Of a DNA stretch of 64,000 bases, positions 1 through 8,877 are shown in pieces (the first letter of the stretch is position 1; each line of letters starts with the position of its first letter). Location: assembly GCA_003478355.1 (NCBI GenBank), contig QUFC01000001.1, positions 253,132 to 317,131 of the forward strand, read 5' to 3'. The notes below the pieces were generated by a model. That model ran no database searches, was not told the DNA's origin, and was given only the letters and a program-made list of their open reading frames with translations. Origin of the DNA: Lachnospiraceae bacterium AM48-27BH (GTDB taxonomy: Bacteria; Bacillota; Clostridia; Lachnospirales; Lachnospiraceae). The translations under genes were made by a program, and so were the position numbers.

Positions 1-678
1 GATAATATCCTGGAAGAGATGATTGTCCATTCCGGTACCTGGGAGAGAAAGGAACAGAAAGGCATGATCCGGTTTAAGTTCCGCCTGGAACTTGGATGGG
101 GACCAGATACCCGTGTCTATAAGGACCAGTGGCTGAAGGAGTGGCAGGGCCGTCTGGAAGTAGACGGAAAGATTCTTGGAATCGAGAAGTGCTGGAACAA
201 CTATGGCCAGGAGATCACTCAGACTGCGGAAAATGCCTGCGATTTCTATATAACTACCTATCAGTCCACTGCGACTGGTAAATGGATGGGCCCAAGCAAT
301 GTGACCACAGAAGGCTTCATTTTTGAGATCGAGGCAGATGCGGACAGTACCATGCGTTTGACCATTGATGGAAAGGAATATCCGGTAGTAGTGCGGGATC
401 TGTTAAACAGTACGAAGGTGTTTGCCCTTTGGGATGAAGTGAAACGTTTGACAAAGGAGACCTGGGGTGACATTACTCATTATCGTGATGATCCATGGTG
501 GCACAATGCCTATAAGATCCGTCTGAATAAAGCTTATCCGTCAGAATCTTATGAGTTAGAAGCAACAAGGAAGATCCAGATGAAAACGGATGGAAATATC
601 CGGCTGCGGATCTGGCAGAAAAATGGGGATGCGGCATGGACATCGCCAGTATTTATCACAGTAAAGAAGAAAGGATGA
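1..678 (+). CDS. C-terminal part of an unidentified protein (truncated by window start)
   Basis: The frame is open from the first base, so the true start lies upstream; at least 225 residues are visible. I do not recognise the family. The visible part is rich in Trp, Tyr and alternating hydrophobic/charged residues typical of beta-sandwich domains, for example WMGPSNVTTEGF and DPWWHNAYKIRL. It has no membrane segment and no obvious catalytic motif. It stops 7 bases before a mannose-family PTS EIIB gene with good ribosome-binding spacing, so the two are probably co-transcribed, and a role in carbohydrate handling is possible from context only. It could be the C-terminal domain of a large hydrolase. 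Confidence 0.7.
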   Translation, partial: DNILEEMIVHSGTWERKEQKGMIRFKFRLELGWGPDTRVYKDQWLKEWQGRLEVDGKILGIEKCWNNYGQEITQTAENACDFYITTYQSTATGKWMGPSNVTTEGFIFEIEADADSTMRLTIDGKEYPVVVRDLLNSTKVFALWDEVKRLTKETWGDITHYRDDPWWHNAYKIRLNKAYPSESYELEATRKIQMKTDGNIRLRIWQKNGDAAWTSPVFITVKKKG

Positions 679-685
679 GAGCATT

Positions 686-1162
686 ATGATGGAGATTGTA
701 AATGTAAGAATTGATGACCGCCTGATTCATGGACAGGTGGCAACTGTGTGGAGCCAGGTGACTCGTGCCACCCGTATCATGGTCGTGGATGATGCTGTGG
801 TAAAAGACCCGGTTAATAAAGAGGCATTGAAAATGGCATGTCCAAGCCAGTGCAAATTGTCTATTCTGACTGTAGAGAAGGCAGCAGCGAATCTTTGTGC
901 TGGAAAATATGAAGGTGAGCGAGTCTTTATCGTTGCTAAGAACCCTAAGACGATCCGTGGAATCTATGAGAAAGGGTTCCATATGGAGGCAGTCAATGTG
1001 GGAAATATGGGCGGAAAACAGAATACCCGTGTGCTGAAAAAGGCAGTCAGTGTGACCGAGGAAGATATTGAGAACTTCAAGTTCCTTGCGGAGCATGGCG
1101 TGAAAGTAACTGCGCAGATGGTTCCGGCAGATGAAGCGGTGGATTTGATGTCTTTGATTTAA
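686..1162 (+). CDS. PTS mannose/fructose/sorbose/N-acetylgalactosamine family EIIB subunit
   Basis: The 158-residue product matches the EIIB component of mannose-class phosphotransferase systems in length and motif. The N-terminal RIDDRLIHGQV block carries the histidine that receives phosphate from EIIA, around residue 15. EIIB passes the phosphate to the sugar bound by the membrane EIIC/EIID pair and acts on the cytoplasmic face. The EIIC, EIID and EIIA partners are not in this window and the gene is followed by a terminator, so it is the last gene of an operon extending left of the window. The sugar cannot be told from EIIB alone. Start chosen at the first of two ATG codons, after GAAAGGATGAG. 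Confidence 0.93.
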   Translation: MMEIVNVRIDDRLIHGQVATVWSQVTRATRIMVVDDAVVKDPVNKEALKMACPSQCKLSILTVEKAAANLCAGKYEGERVFIVAKNPKTIRGIYEKGFHMEAVNVGNMGGKQNTRVLKKAVSVTEEDIENFKFLAEHGVKVTAQMVPADEAVDLMSLI

Positions 1163-1180
1163 GGGAAAAGGTTAAATGGG

Positions 1181-1216
1181 AAAGCAGTCTGGGAAAATTC
1201 CTCGACTGCTTTTTGC
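1181..1216 (+). terminator. Rho-independent terminator after the PTS EIIB gene
   Basis: AAAGCAGTC (1181-1189) pairs with GACTGCTTT (1204-1212) and runs into a T-rich tract. It lies 19 bases past the EIIB stop and ends the leftmost operon. Confidence 0.75.
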
Positions 1217-1316
1217 TATAGAGGCTTCCACTGAAGAATCTCCATAGGATGATAATGAAGGAAACGGGAGAATACCCGCTGGCATTCTCTGGGACTATGT
1301 GGAGCAGGGAATTGGA

Positions 1317-2095
1317 TTAGTTAAGATAATTCCGCATAGCCTTCAATGCACTTTTCTCCAGGCGGGAGACCTGGGCCTGGCTGATATGGATCTCGTCAGC
1401 CACCTCTGTCTGGGTTTTCCCTTCAAAAAAGCGCAGATCAATGATGTGGCGTTCTCTGGGTGGCAGACGTTTTATAGCTTCATTTAAAGAAATGTCTTCT
1501 ACCCAGTTTTCTTCCACATTTTTCTTATCGCTGATCTGGTCCATCACGTAGAGCGGATCACCGCCATCGGTATAGACAGGTTCGTAGAGGCTGACGGGGG
1601 TTTGGATTGCATCCAGGGCGTAAGTGATCTCTTCCTTGCTGATACCGATCTCATTGGCGATCTCCATGATAGTAGGTTCCTTGGAATTTTTGCGGGTCAG
1701 TCCCTCCCTGGCATAGATGGCTTTGTACGCTGTATCCCGGAGGGAACGGCTGACCCGGATGGAACTGGTGTTATCCCGCAGATAACGTCGCACTTCTCCC
1801 ATGATCATGGGAACTGCATAGGTGGAAACTTAACGTTTTGGTTTACGTCGAAATTGTCGATGGCTTTGATCAGCCCGATGCATCCGATCTGAAAGAGATC
1901 ATCCACATTTTCATTACTGCTGGAAAACCGCTGGATTACGCTTAATACCAGCCTTAAGTTCCCCTTAATATAGGTTTCACGGGCCTTTTCATCACCGTTT
2001 TTTATTTTCTTGAATAATTCTTCTTTTTCTTCATTTGTCAGCAGCGGAAGCTTTGAAGTATTGACTCCGCAGATCTCAACTTTATAAACTGCCAT
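1317..2095 (-). CDS. sigG: RNA polymerase sporulation sigma factor SigG (frame broken by one base)
   Basis: Late forespore sigma factor of the sigma-70 family. The N-terminal piece carries KVEICGVNTSKLP, the SigG-specific start, then region 2 (NLRLVLSVIQRF, DDLFQIGCIGL). The C-terminal piece carries GEVRRYLRDN, region 3 and the region 4 helix-turn-helix (TQTEVADEIHISQAQVSRLEK). The pieces lie in different frames that meet near 1826-1828; adding one T on the coding strand in AAGTTTCC restores the family sequence KFSTYAVPM. Start chosen at the ATG at 2095, with GGAGG eight bases upstream; a GTG fifteen bases earlier overlaps that ribosome site. SigG directs forespore genes after engulfment. It is a stand-alone gene here, without spoIIGA or sigE beside it. 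Confidence 0.93.
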
Positions 2096-2195
2096 ATCCA
2101 CTACCTCCACATTTGATGTGTTGTATAGTGGAAATGATTCACGAAAATGGAATGCTTTATACTTCCAGATTTTGCAAACTACGCGAAATGGACGT

Positions 2196-2226
2196 AAAAA
2201 AAGAACGTGCGGTTAAGCACGCTCTT
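2196..2226 (-). terminator. Terminator after the EamA transporter gene (minus strand)
   Basis: On the minus strand AGAGCGTGC pairs with GCACGTTCT across a TTAACC loop and is followed by seven T. The hairpin begins inside the last codons of the transporter gene, a common compact arrangement. Confidence 0.75.
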
Positions 2227-3103
2227 TGAATAATTGAAGTCCGATCAGTCCCAGCAGGAACGCTGCAGTTCCGCCGATGATATAGATGCTGATGGTTTCG
2301 TGGAAGAATAATACAGCCCAGGTGATCGAAAAGACCGCCATGGTACTCTGAATTACGGGAACCATATAAAATGGCACCAATGGGATGGCTTTCGCATTTA
2401 AATAGAAGCCTAATCCGGTAATGATTCCGAATCCGATGATAGCGAGGAAACATGCAGCATTCGGATGAATCCCGACCAGACCGCCTTGGAGAACGTCTGG
2501 CAACTGAACAGCGGAAGAGAGTACTGCGGAGACAGCAAAGATGGAGAGATTGCTGTCAACAATATCCATTTTATCTGCGATCATTTTCTGTGCGAGAACG
2601 TGGCCTCCTGCAAGGACTCCAGCCAGCAGGAAGAACAATGTCAGATAAATATTCTCATGAAAGAATACAGAAACAGGCCGTCCGTTCCAGGATACGCACA
2701 GAACACCGAACATACACATGAGAATACAGATTACACGTTTAAAACCAAGTTTCTCACAGAAGAGAAATACGCTGGATAAAGTGATAAACACTGTCTGCGC
2801 AGGCTGTGTAATGATGTTGCCGTAAGAAGGCCCATGAGTCAGACCATAATTCTCCAGCCAGTAAGACAACCACTTGGCAACTGCTCCAAATAAAATCCAG
2901 CAGGCGTTTGCTTTTAAGATTTGTAAAAAGTGATCTGGAAATTTCTGTCGTTTTACTATTTTTAACAAAAGAAGAAAAACAACGCCAACCAGGAAACGGA
3001 AACAAGTGATATAGCTTGGACCAAAGTATGGCTTGATCAGTTTTACGCAAGTTCCGCCAAAACTAAACATCAGCGCAACGCACAGAAGATACAGATATCC
3101 CAT
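2213..3103 (-). CDS. EamA/DMT-family transporter
   Basis: A 296-residue integral membrane protein with about ten hydrophobic helices in two repeated halves, the layout of drug/metabolite transporter (EamA) exporters. The first half begins at LYLLCVALMFSFGGTCVKL; the second begins around residue 155 (LTLFFLLAGVLAGGHVL). Substrate is unknown; family members export amino acids, metabolites or drugs. The start has AAGGAG in good position. It begins 15 bases after the coaX stop on the same strand, so the two probably form one transcript. No sign of damage in this gene. Confidence 0.88.
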   Translation of the reverse strand: MGYLYLLCVALMFSFGGTCVKLIKPYFGPSYITCFRFLVGVVFLLLLKIVKRQKFPDHFLQILKANACWILFGAVAKWLSYWLENYGLTHGPSYGNIITQPAQTVFITLSSVFLFCEKLGFKRVICILMCMFGVLCVSWNGRPVSVFFHENIYLTLFFLLAGVLAGGHVLAQKMIADKMDIVDSNLSIFAVSAVLSSAVQLPDVLQGGLVGIHPNAACFLAIIGFGIITGLGFYLNAKAIPLVPFYMVPVIQSTMAVFSITWAVLFFHETISIYIIGGTAAFLLGLIGLQLFKERA

Positions 3104-3118
3104 GACAACAGGTACTCC

Positions 3119-3886
3119 TTATTTTTTGTTTTTTTCGTAGAGGATCAACAGACCCTTTAACAACAGATCTTCTTCAAAATCAATGCTGTGATGGCAGAGT
3201 GGAGTGACCAGTCTGGCGAGTCCGCCGGTGGCGATGATGGTGGCTTTTTCGCCAATCTCTTCCTCCATCCGGTCGATCAGGCCATCTAACATAGCTGCGT
3301 TGCCGTACATAATACCGGAGCGCATACAGTCGATGGTGTTCTTGCCGATGACTTTGCCCGGAGTTTCCAGGCTGATGTAAGGAAGCTGGGCAGTTTTGCC
3401 GCTTAAAGAATCCAGAGATACCTTTAAGCCGGGCAAGATCACACCGCCGATATAGTTACCGGAACGATCGATCACGGACATGGTAGTAGCGGTTCCCATG
3501 TCGATGATGATGATCGGACAAGGGTAATCACGGATGGCTGCAACTGCGTCTACGATCATATCACTTCCAACGGTTTTGGGGTTATCCATGATGATGTTCA
3601 GACCAGTTTTCATGCCAGAGCCTACAAGCATGGGGCGAAAACCACAGATTTTCTCTACAGCGGAGAGAATGGTGTTGTTGAGCGGCGGTACTACGGAGGA
3701 AAGAATGGCGCCCTCGATAGAAGATACCGGAACATTGTGGATCTCCAGGATGCTTTTGATGTTGACGGCGTACTCCAGATCCGTTTTTCCTCTGTTCGTG
3801 GTGACGCGTTCCACAAAATAAGTCTGACTGTCATCGATTCCACCGATGACGATGTTAGAGTTACCCATATCTATCGTTAAAATCAT
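3119..3886 (-). CDS. coaX: Type III pantothenate kinase CoaX
   Basis: Phosphorylates pantothenate in the first committed step of coenzyme A synthesis. The 255-residue product has the ASKHA-fold phosphate motif near the N terminus (LTIDMGNSNIVIGG), the catalytic Asp region (GSDMIVDAVAA), DMGTATT and the C-terminal ATGGLA motif, all typical of CoaX. An upstream ATG in frame exists, but AAAGGAGTC sits nine bases before the ATG at 3886 and this gives the usual family length. The gene is divergent from coaBC, which carries later steps of the same pathway, so the intergenic region is a shared control point for CoA synthesis. Confidence 0.95.
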   Translation of the reverse strand: MILTIDMGNSNIVIGGIDDSQTYFVERVTTNRGKTDLEYAVNIKSILEIHNVPVSSIEGAILSSVVPPLNNTILSAVEKICGFRPMLVGSGMKTGLNIIMDNPKTVGSDMIVDAVAAIRDYPCPIIIIDMGTATTMSVIDRSGNYIGGVILPGLKVSLDSLSGKTAQLPYISLETPGKVIGKNTIDCMRSGIMYGNAAMLDGLIDRMEEEIGEKATIIATGGLARLVTPLCHHSIDFEEDLLLKGLLILYEKNKK

Positions 3887-3900
3887 GAAAAAATGACTCC

Positions 3901-3929
3901 TTTCGTATTCTAAAGAGATATGGTATAAT
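3901..3929 (+). promoter_or_regulatory. Promoter of coaBC
   Basis: An extended -10 element TGGTATAAT ends at 3929, with a weak -35 match (TTTCGT, 3901-3906) at 17-base spacing. It lies 38 bases before the coaBC start in the gap between divergent coaX and coaBC. Confidence 0.6.
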
Positions 3930-3967
3930 GTAACATATTTTGAAAAAAAACTCAATGGAGGAAACCT

Positions 3968-5164
3968 ATGTTAACAGGAAAAACAGTGGTATTGGGAATC
4001 AGCGGCAGCATTGCTGCTTATAAGATCGCATATCTGGCAAGTGCATTGAAGAAACTGCATGCAGATGTGGAAGTGATCATGACAGAGAATGCCACACAGT
4101 TCATCACACCGGTGACCTTTGAAAGCCTAACAGGCAATAAATGTCTGGTCGATACCTTTGACCGGAATTTCAAGTTCAGCGTGGAGCATATAGCTCTGGC
4201 AAAGCGTGCAGACATCTTTATGTTAGCGCCAGCTACAGCGAATGTCATTGCAAAAGTGGCCCATGGTCTGGCCGATGATATGCTGACAACTACATTTTTA
4301 GCGTGTAAATGTCCAAAATACATTTCTCCGGCCATGAATACCCAGATGTTTGAGAATCCAATTACCCAGGATAATTTAAAGATCTGCCAGTCTTACGGTA
4401 TGCATGTGATCCAGCCAGCCTGTGGATATCTGGCTTGTGGGGATACAGGAGCAGGAAAGATGCCGGAGCCGGAAGAATTACTGGATTATGTTGTCCATGA
4501 GATCGCTTATCCGAAGAATCTGACAGGAAAGAAGATTCTGGTGACTGCGGGTCCTACAAGAGAAGCCCTGGATCCGGTCCGTTTTCTGACCAACCATTCC
4601 ACAGGAAAAATGGGCTACGCCATTGCCAGGGTGGCGGCAGCCAGAGGAGCAGAGGTGACGCTGGTCACAGGTCCGACGGAGATCAAAAAGCCGGGATTTG
4701 TGAAGGTAGTGCCGATTGAGAGTGCCAGGGAGATGTATGAGGCAGTGACAGCGGCCAGTGAAGAGCAGGATGCCATCATCAAAGCGGCGGCAGTGGCTGA
4801 TTACCGTCCGGCTCATGTTTCTGATGAGAAGATTAAGAAGAAAGACGGCGATGAATTGTCAATTCCGGTGGAGCGGACAGACGATATTTTAGCATATCTG
4901 GGAAGTCATAAAAAACCAGGACAGTTCTTATGTGGATTTTCCATGGAGACCGAGCATATGTTAGAAAATTCCAGAAAGAAGCTGGAGAAGAAGAACCTGG
5001 ATATGATCGTAGCCAACAATCTGAAGGTGGCTGGTGCCGGATTTGGAACGGATACCAACATCGTGACATTGATTACCAAAGCTGGAGAACGGCAGTTAGA
5101 GAAGATGTCCAAGGAGCAGGTGGCGGACAAGCTGTTAGACGCTATTTTTCAGATTGATCAATAA
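3968..5164 (+). CDS. coaBC: Bifunctional phosphopantothenoylcysteine decarboxylase / phosphopantothenate-cysteine ligase
   Basis: Carries two consecutive steps of CoA synthesis: joining of cysteine to 4'-phosphopantothenate (CoaB) and FMN-dependent decarboxylation (CoaC). The N-terminal flavoprotein domain (residues about 1-180) begins with the flavin-binding LGISGSIAAYK and contains PAMNTQM. The C-terminal Rossmann-like ligase domain (about 185-398) begins ILVTAGPTREALDPVR and has KAAAVADYRP. The 398-residue length is usual for the family. Start ATG with GGAGG upstream. It faces away from coaX, the kinase producing the CoaB substrate. Intact, no frame break. Confidence 0.97.
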   Translation: MLTGKTVVLGISGSIAAYKIAYLASALKKLHADVEVIMTENATQFITPVTFESLTGNKCLVDTFDRNFKFSVEHIALAKRADIFMLAPATANVIAKVAHGLADDMLTTTFLACKCPKYISPAMNTQMFENPITQDNLKICQSYGMHVIQPACGYLACGDTGAGKMPEPEELLDYVVHEIAYPKNLTGKKILVTAGPTREALDPVRFLTNHSTGKMGYAIARVAAARGAEVTLVTGPTEIKKPGFVKVVPIESAREMYEAVTAASEEQDAIIKAAAVADYRPAHVSDEKIKKKDGDELSIPVERTDDILAYLGSHKKPGQFLCGFSMETEHMLENSRKKLEKKNLDMIVANNLKVAGAGFGTDTNIVTLITKAGERQLEKMSKEQVADKLLDAIFQIDQ

Positions 5165-5256
5165 AATATGTGAAAAAAGCAACAATCCAGCCAGATAAAA
5201 GCAGTTGGATAGAACGCAATATGGAGAATATAAGCAAAAATCAGGAGGGGAAAATC

Positions 5257-6072
5257 ATGAAATACGAATCATGGAACATCGCGGTGGAAGGTCAGAAAAC
5301 AGGAGAGGCAGTGCTGCACGGATATCTTCTGGATGCCATCAGTGTAGCACCGGAGAAAAAGCGTCCGGCAGTGATCGTCTGTGCAGGCGGCGGTTATGCA
5401 AGAAGATCTGACCGGGAAGCGGAGCCGGTGATCCTGCAGTTTTTATCCATGGGTTATCACGGATTTTTATTGGATTACAGTGTTGCACCGAACCGTTTTC
5501 CAACATCTGTCCGGGAACTGGCTCTGGCGGTTTCCATGGTTCGGGAGCATGCCGAAGAATGGCATGTGGATCCAGAAAAGATCTTTGTCTGTGGATTTTC
5601 CGCAGCAGGACATCTCTGCTGCAGTTTAGGCGAGTTCTGGAATCAGGAATTCGTATATGGAGCTATTGGCAAAACACCGGAAGCGATCCGGCCATCTGGT
5701 TTGATTCTTTGTTATCCGGTGATCACCGCTGGCGGGGCTGCCCACAGAGGTTCTTTTGACTGTCTGGTGGGAGAACAGGCCACAAAAGAGGAACTGGATC
5801 AGGTGTCTTTGGAACTGCATGTCCACAAAGACATGCCGAAAACCTTTATCTGGCACACGTATGAGGACCAGGCAGTTCCTGTGGAGAACAGCCTTTATCT
5901 GGCAACAGCCCTTCGGAAAGCAGGCGTGAATTTTGAACTGCATATTTTCCCGAGAGGACTTCATGGTTCTGCGCTTGCCAATGAAGAAACGTCAGGAATC
6001 CGTCAGGAACTGGTGATTCCGGCAGCACAGAAGTGGATTGAGCTGGTTCATACCTGGATTGAGGAATTTTAG
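5257..6072 (+). CDS. Alpha/beta hydrolase, acetyl-esterase-like
   Basis: A 271-residue cytoplasmic alpha/beta hydrolase; no signal peptide. The oxyanion-hole region is CAGGGY (in place of HGGG), the nucleophile elbow is GFSAAGH, and the expected acid and base lie in YEDQAVPV and GLHGS. This is the arrangement of BD-FAE/acetylxylan-esterase-like carbohydrate esterases, so deacetylation of sugars or removal of other short esters is a reasonable guess. The exact substrate is unknown. The start was placed at the ATG preceded by AGGAGGGG rather than at the longer in-frame start 87 bases upstream. It follows coaBC by about 90 bases without a visible terminator. Confidence 0.85.
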   Translation: MKYESWNIAVEGQKTGEAVLHGYLLDAISVAPEKKRPAVIVCAGGGYARRSDREAEPVILQFLSMGYHGFLLDYSVAPNRFPTSVRELALAVSMVREHAEEWHVDPEKIFVCGFSAAGHLCCSLGEFWNQEFVYGAIGKTPEAIRPSGLILCYPVITAGGAAHRGSFDCLVGEQATKEELDQVSLELHVHKDMPKTFIWHTYEDQAVPVENSLYLATALRKAGVNFELHIFPRGLHGSALANEETSGIRQELVIPAAQKWIELVHTWIEEF

Positions 6073-6168
6073 CGATTGTTTGTGCAATATGTGAGGTGCA
6101 GCAACGAATTTTGACCTTGACTGCAAGGCGGATTAATAATACAATATCTACGGTGTGCCATTATCATA

Positions 6169-6190
6169 TATGAAGCAACTGAATAGTTAT
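6169..6190 (+). repeat. Decayed right end of the GTAACTATTCAG intergenic repeat family
   Basis: TATGAAGCAACTGAATAGTTAT matches the right end of the full repeats at 7991, 25261 and 35787 (TATGAAG..ACTGAATAGTTA) with only three mismatches. No left part can be aligned upstream. It lies in the 175-base gap between the esterase and prfC, which otherwise shows only AT-rich sequence. Confidence 0.6.
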
Positions 6191-6247
6191 GAAGTAATAG
6201 AAAAATGGCTGCCGTATGTATTTTTTAGAACAATCGGAGGAATTATT

Positions 6248-7840
6248 TTGTCAACAATCGCAGAAGAGATAAAGAAACGTAGAACCTTTGCCATTATTTC
6301 CCATCCAGATGCTGGTAAGACCACTCTGACTGAGAAGTTCCTGCTTTATGGTGGAGCCATCAATTTAGCAGGTACCGTAAAGGGACGAAAAGCAACGAAG
6401 CATGCAGTTTCCGACTGGATGGAGATCGAGAAGGAGAGAGGTATTTCTGTTACTTCTTCCGTTATGCAGTTTAATTATGACGGTTACTGCATTAACATCC
6501 TGGACACTCCTGGACATCAGGATTTCTCTGAGGATACGTATCGTACCCTGATGGCTGCAGACAGTGCGGTTATGGTGATCGATGGTTCTAAGGGTGTTGA
6601 GGCACAGACCATCAAGCTGTTTAAGGTCTGTGTCATGAGAAAGATCCCGATCTTTACCTTCATCAACAAGATGGACCGGGAAGCCAGAGATCCATTTGAA
6701 CTGATGGATGAAATTGAAAATGTCCTGGGGATCCGTACCTGTCCGATCAACTGGCCGATCGGCTGTGGTAAGAATTTCAAAGGTGTATATGACCGCAATA
6801 CCAAGGAGATCACGACTTTTACGGCTGCCATGGGCGGACAGAAGGAAGTGGCAAGCCAGACATTCCCGGTAGAGGGAACAGATGTAGAAAGTGTGATCGG
6901 ATTTGATTACCATCAGCAGTTATTGGACGAGATCGAACTGCTGGATGGTGCGGCAGACGAGTTTGATATGGACCGTGTCAGCAGAGGTGATTTATCTCCT
7001 GTATTCTTTGGTTCTGCGTTAACAAACTTTGGTGTGGAGACCTTTTTACAGCATTTCCTAAAGATGACGACCTCTCCGCTGCCAAGAAAGACCACTACGG
7101 GTGTGATCGATCCATTTAAGGAAGATTTCTCTGCTTTTGTATTTAAGATCCAGGCTAATATGAATAAAGCCCACAGAGACCGTATTGCATTTATGCGTAT
7201 CGTTTCCGGTAAATTTGAAGCGGGTATGGAAGTGAACCATGTCCAGGGCGGCAAGAAGATCCGTCTGTCCCAGCCGCAGCAGCTGATGGCTCAGGACCGT
7301 AAGATCGTGGAAGAGGCATACGCAGGAGATATCATCGGTGTATTTGATCCTGGTATTTTCTCCATTGGAGACACTCTGTGTGCTTCTAATACTAAGTTTG
7401 AATTTGAGGGTATTCCGACCTTCGCTCCAGAGCATTTTGCCAGAGTGCGCCAGGTAGATACCATGAAGAGAAAACAGTTCATCAAAGGCGTGAATCAGAT
7501 TGCCCAGGAAGGTGCCATCCAGATTTTCCAGGAGTTTAACACTGGTATGGAGGAGATCATCGTAGGCGTTGTTGGAGAACTGCAGTTCGAGGTTCTGACC
7601 TACCGTCTGGAAAATGAGTATAATGTTGAAGTGAAGCTGGAGAAGCTGCCATACGAGTATATCCGTTGGGTAGAGAATAAGGAAGAGGTAGATGTAGCCA
7701 AGATCCAGGGTACTTCTGACATGAAACGGATCAAGGATCTGAAGGATAATCCACTGCTGATCTTTGTTAACAGCTGGAGCATTGGCATGGTTGAGGAGAG
7801 AAATCCTGGTTTAAAACTCAGTGAGTTTGGTCGTAACTAA
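6248..7840 (+). CDS. prfC: Peptide chain release factor 3 (RF3)
   Basis: Translational GTPase that recycles RF1/RF2 from the ribosome after peptide release. G1 is SHPDAGKTTL, G3 is DTPGHQDF and G4 is NKMD; the start of the protein (EIKKRRTFAIISHPDAGKTTLTEK region) is diagnostic of RF3 rather than EF-G. Start placed at TTG 6248, six bases after CGGAGG, giving 530 residues, the usual RF3 length; the longer in-frame ATG lies within the upstream repeat remnant. It stands immediately left of the sporulation cluster, where spoIIIAA-AE would be expected. Confidence 0.96.
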   Translation: MSTIAEEIKKRRTFAIISHPDAGKTTLTEKFLLYGGAINLAGTVKGRKATKHAVSDWMEIEKERGISVTSSVMQFNYDGYCINILDTPGHQDFSEDTYRTLMAADSAVMVIDGSKGVEAQTIKLFKVCVMRKIPIFTFINKMDREARDPFELMDEIENVLGIRTCPINWPIGCGKNFKGVYDRNTKEITTFTAAMGGQKEVASQTFPVEGTDVESVIGFDYHQQLLDEIELLDGAADEFDMDRVSRGDLSPVFFGSALTNFGVETFLQHFLKMTTSPLPRKTTTGVIDPFKEDFSAFVFKIQANMNKAHRDRIAFMRIVSGKFEAGMEVNHVQGGKKIRLSQPQQLMAQDRKIVEEAYAGDIIGVFDPGIFSIGDTLCASNTKFEFEGIPTFAPEHFARVRQVDTMKRKQFIKGVNQIAQEGAIQIFQEFNTGMEEIIVGVVGELQFEVLTYRLENEYNVEVKLEKLPYEYIRWVENKEEVDVAKIQGTSDMKRIKDLKDNPLLIFVNSWSIGMVEERNPGLKLSEFGRN

Positions 7841-7990
7841 GAGCCATGCAGATGGATGTTCGTGAATCGCCCGGCGGGAGCTTGCTCACGCAAGGAGGTT
7901 CATGGACAGACAGTTATATGGCGACAGCCGTCCGTCTGATGAACCGCAGGTTCAGCAGATGAGGCATGGCGGAATAAATTGAAAAAACGT
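7841..7990. other. Non-coding stretch between prfC and the repeat copy
   Basis: About 150 bases without a plausible gene. It has GC-rich inverted pieces (for example GTTCATGGACAGAC against GTCCGTCTGATGAAC) suggesting a transcribed hairpin, but no T-tract and no recognisable RNA family. Together with the adjacent 132-bp repeat it fills the 312-base gap before spoIIIAF. Confidence 0.4.
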
Positions 7991-8122
7991 GTAACTATTC
8001 GGTAGGTCTGCGCACATGCTGCGCTGACCGTAAGAACACATAGGCTAGAAAGCAAAAATCCCATCAGCGAAGCTGATCTGGAATGGATTTTGCTCGTAAC
8101 TATGAAGGTACTGAATAGTTAC
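7991..8122 (+). repeat. Intergenic repeat, full copy A (132 bp, inverted ends)
   Basis: Begins GTAACTATTC and ends CTGAATAGTTAC, which are inverted complements. Inside are GCAAAAATCC and GGATTTTGC flanking CAGCGAAGCTG, forming a hairpin. It is almost identical to copies at 25261-25392 and 35787-35919. It encodes no protein; size, terminal inverted repeats and strictly intergenic placement resemble a MITE. It ends 30 bases before the spoIIIAF start. Confidence 0.9.
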
Positions 8123-8152
8123 GACGATCGAATGGATGGAAAGGAGGGACAT

Positions 8153-8877
8153 ATGGGAGCAGTGTCGGAGTGGGCGGGCAGTATTTTAAGCTTCCTGATC
8201 CTGATCACGGTGATCCGCGGGATACTGCCATCGAAAAAGTATGAGCCTTATCTAAGGTTATTTTCCGGTTTGATGCTGATCCTTCTGTCTTACAGCCCGT
8301 CACAGGGGGGCTTGGCCTGGAGAGGCAGATCGACCGGGCGTTTGAGGCATTTGCCTTCCAGATGGATCATGAGGAGTTAAACACCAGGGTCCTGGGAATT
8401 GAAAAGGAACGGCAGGAGCAGATCCTAAAAATTTATGAAAATGATGTGGCCGGTCATGTGACGGTCATGGCGGGAGAAGAGGGAATTCAGGTGGAAAACG
8501 CACAGGTGGAGATCAACGGAGATCCGGAGAGCACCGGTTATGGGAAGGTGGTATCGGTGAAAGTAAAACTGCAGAGCGGGGGAGCAACTGGAAAACAGGA
8601 AGGGCTTTGGAAAAATGATGAGGTGAAGGAGGTTCAGCCAGTCCAGAACATAGAGGTGCAGTCTGTGCAGATCGGGCAGGAACCGGAAACAGGTGTCAAA
8701 AATCATTCAGAGGAAATATCTGGGAAAGCCTTGGAATCGACCTTGCAGGATCAGCGGGCAGAGGAGGATATCAGTCGGTCAGCATCTGGGGAAAATAATA
8801 ACAGGATTCTGGAATTTCAAAGAAAGGTGGAGCAGTATTATGGACTGGAAAGCGGCGCTGTTGAAATTCAATCTTAA
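8153..8877 (+). CDS. spoIIIAF: Stage III sporulation protein SpoIIIAF (frame broken by one base)
   Basis: Component of the SpoIIIA-SpoIIQ channel linking mother cell and forespore. The N-terminal part has two hydrophobic helices separated by RGILPSKKYEPYLRL, the usual SpoIIIAF start; the rest is a soluble domain (KVVSVKVKL). The frame changes near 8296-8300: adding one G (CCCGTC to CCCGGTC) joins the second helix to TGGLGLERQIDRAF. Start is the ATG after AAGGAGGG. The 3' end overlaps spoIIIAG by 38 bases. Identification rests largely on position before AG and AH and the membrane pattern. The five genes that normally precede it, spoIIIAA-AE, are absent upstream. Confidence 0.85.

Noticed and set aside
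1240..1316. Hairpin GAGAAT...ATTCTC after sigG as a terminator
   Set aside because: The stem is short and no T-tract follows on the minus strand.
5170..5256. Extended N terminus of the esterase
   Set aside because: The downstream ATG at 5257 has AGGAGGGG at ideal spacing and the extra residues are not family-like.
6155..6247. Extended N terminus of RF3
   Set aside because: It overlaps a repeat remnant, and TTG 6248 with CGGAGG gives the normal RF3 N terminus.
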